From NCBI GenBank assembly GCA_021804305.1, contig JAJZKF010000014.1, positions 1 through 11,979 on the forward strand: a stretch of DNA of 11,979 nucleotides. The letters are read 5' to 3'. The notes under the pieces were generated by a model. It searched no databases, had not been told where the DNA came from, and saw nothing but the letters and a program-made list of their open reading frames with translations. Source of the DNA: Microcaldota archaeon. GTDB lineage: Archaea > Micrarchaeota > Micrarchaeia > Micrarchaeales > CABMGC01. Shown one piece after another: positions 11,344-11,979 of this stretch. Made by a program: the position numbers and the translations under genes. How positions within the stretch are numbered: the stretch's first letter is position 1; each line of letters opens with the position of its first letter.

Positions 11344-11979
11344 ATGGCCGGAATAAACAGGAATTACGATAAGCTCAGCTCCAGCTATCTCTTTGTCGAG
11401 ATTTCTAAGAGGACAAAAGCGTTCGCAGAGAGCCACCCGGGGATCAGGATACTGAGGCTGGGAATAGGAGATACCACAGAACCTCTGACGCCTTCGGTCA
11501 TCCGGAGTCTGCATCTTGGAGTAGACAAGCTGGCGGATCCGAAAAGGTACACAGGATACGGAGATGAGCAGGGAGACGCAAGGCTGCGCGGCGCAATATC
11601 GGAGTTCTATTCAAGGAGGAAGATAACGGTATCTCCAGAGGAGATATTTGTAAGTGACGGTGCAAAGCCTGATGCCGCCAACATACAGTCAATATTTGAG
11701 CAGGGTAGCATCATAGCGGTCCAGGATCCCGCATACCCTGTGTACGTTGACAGCAATGTAATTGCCGGGCGCACGGGTCTTTCCAAAGGCGTTACGTATG
11801 ACGGAATACTCTACATGCCATGCACCGAAGAGAACGGGTTCTTTCCTTCCCTGCCCGAGAAGAAGGCGGACATAATATACCTATGCAGCCCAAACAATCC
11901 CACAGGAGCCGTTGCAACAAGGGAGGATCTCAGAAGGTTCGTTGAATATGCAAGGGAGAATAAGTCGATCATAGTGTTC
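11344..11979 (+). CDS. dapL: LL-diaminopimelate aminotransferase (N-terminal 212 residues; 3' end outside window)
   Basis: It is a PLP enzyme converting tetrahydrodipicolinate plus glutamate directly to LL-2,6-diaminopimelate in lysine synthesis, bypassing the acylated intermediates. Visible family motifs are NRNYDKLSSSYLFVEISKR near the start, IRILRLGIGDTTEPLTPSVI, GYGDEQGDARLRGAISEFY, EIFVSDGAKPDAANIQSIF, VQDPAYPVYVDSNVIAGRTG and YLCSPNNPTG with the cofactor-site Asn of class I/II aminotransferases. These are specific to the DapL group rather than general aspartate aminotransferases. The PLP-binding lysine lies beyond the edge; the full protein should be about 400 residues. The start at 11344 is chosen for its GGTGA site; 11338 would add two residues. 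It is divergent from the NHLRC2-like gene, with possible shared control through the palindromes at 11226-11245. Confidence 0.88.
   Translation, partial: MAGINRNYDKLSSSYLFVEISKRTKAFAESHPGIRILRLGIGDTTEPLTPSVIRSLHLGVDKLADPKRYTGYGDEQGDARLRGAISEFYSRRKITVSPEEIFVSDGAKPDAANIQSIFEQGSIIAVQDPAYPVYVDSNVIAGRTGLSKGVTYDGILYMPCTEENGFFPSLPEKKADIIYLCSPNNPTGAVATREDLRRFVEYARENKSIIVF

Noticed and set aside
1..11979. CRISPR array, insertion sequence, integrase, phage genes, rRNA or origin
   Set aside because: No spaced direct repeats, transposase or integrase motifs, rRNA sequence or ORB-like repeats were seen on either strand.

Overview
This window looks like a chromosome segment from an archaeon of mixed base composition. 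The archaeal signs are a 7S-type SRP RNA, TATA boxes about 26 bases upstream of starts (often with no 5' leader), the short archaeal EF-1beta next to a small zinc-ribbon protein, a type 2 isopentenyl diphosphate isomerase, heavy use of AGG/AGA and ATA codons, and tRNAs without encoded CCA. The large DUF2341-type surface protein at the left edge resembles those of Micrarchaeota/Parvarchaeota (ARMAN-type DPANN archaea), so that group is my best guess. No marker gene in the window proves it.

Layout: (1) 1-1877, minus strand: a secreted repeat-containing surface protein whose C-terminus lies outside the window. (2) About 1977-2361, plus strand: SRP RNA followed by tRNA-Ser(GCU), with the tRNA promoter overlapping the presumed SRP RNA terminator. 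(3) 2362-2578: intergenic, with a strong TATA box followed at the expected distance by a 12-bp inverted repeat, a candidate small RNA. (4) 2579-3964, minus strand: an unrecognised 272-residue protein and an ACT-fold protein. (5) 4020-6732: a nucleoside salvage block. mtnA and mtnP form a tight minus-strand pair, and a class II aldolase gene is divergent from them. One palindromic TATA box can serve both directions. (6) 6880-7971: type 2 IPP isomerase, leaderless. (7) 7993-8388, minus strand: a small unrecognised membrane protein. (8) 8502-9047: a cytidylate-kinase-like P-loop kinase. (9) 9113-9187, minus strand: tRNA-Arg(GCG). (10) 9267-9682: a 56-residue two-zinc-ribbon protein overlapping the aEF-1beta gene by 4 bases. 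(11) 9683-11212, minus strand: an NHLRC2-like thioredoxin/beta-propeller protein whose stop codon abuts the aEF-1beta stop. (12) From 11344: the N-terminal half of LL-diaminopimelate aminotransferase, running off the right edge.

How the genes work together: MtnP, MtnA and the class II aldolase can make three consecutive steps. 5'-methylthioadenosine (or 5'-deoxyadenosine) is cleaved to adenine and a sugar 1-phosphate, which is isomerised to a ribulose 1-phosphate and split into DHAP plus a two-carbon aldehyde. This is the logic of the 'DHAP shunt', and no later Met-salvage enzyme (MtnB/C/D) is seen here. IPP isomerase belongs to isoprenoid lipid synthesis. SRP RNA, the tRNAs, the zinc-ribbon protein and aEF-1beta are translation and secretion functions. 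DapL belongs to lysine/diaminopimelate synthesis.
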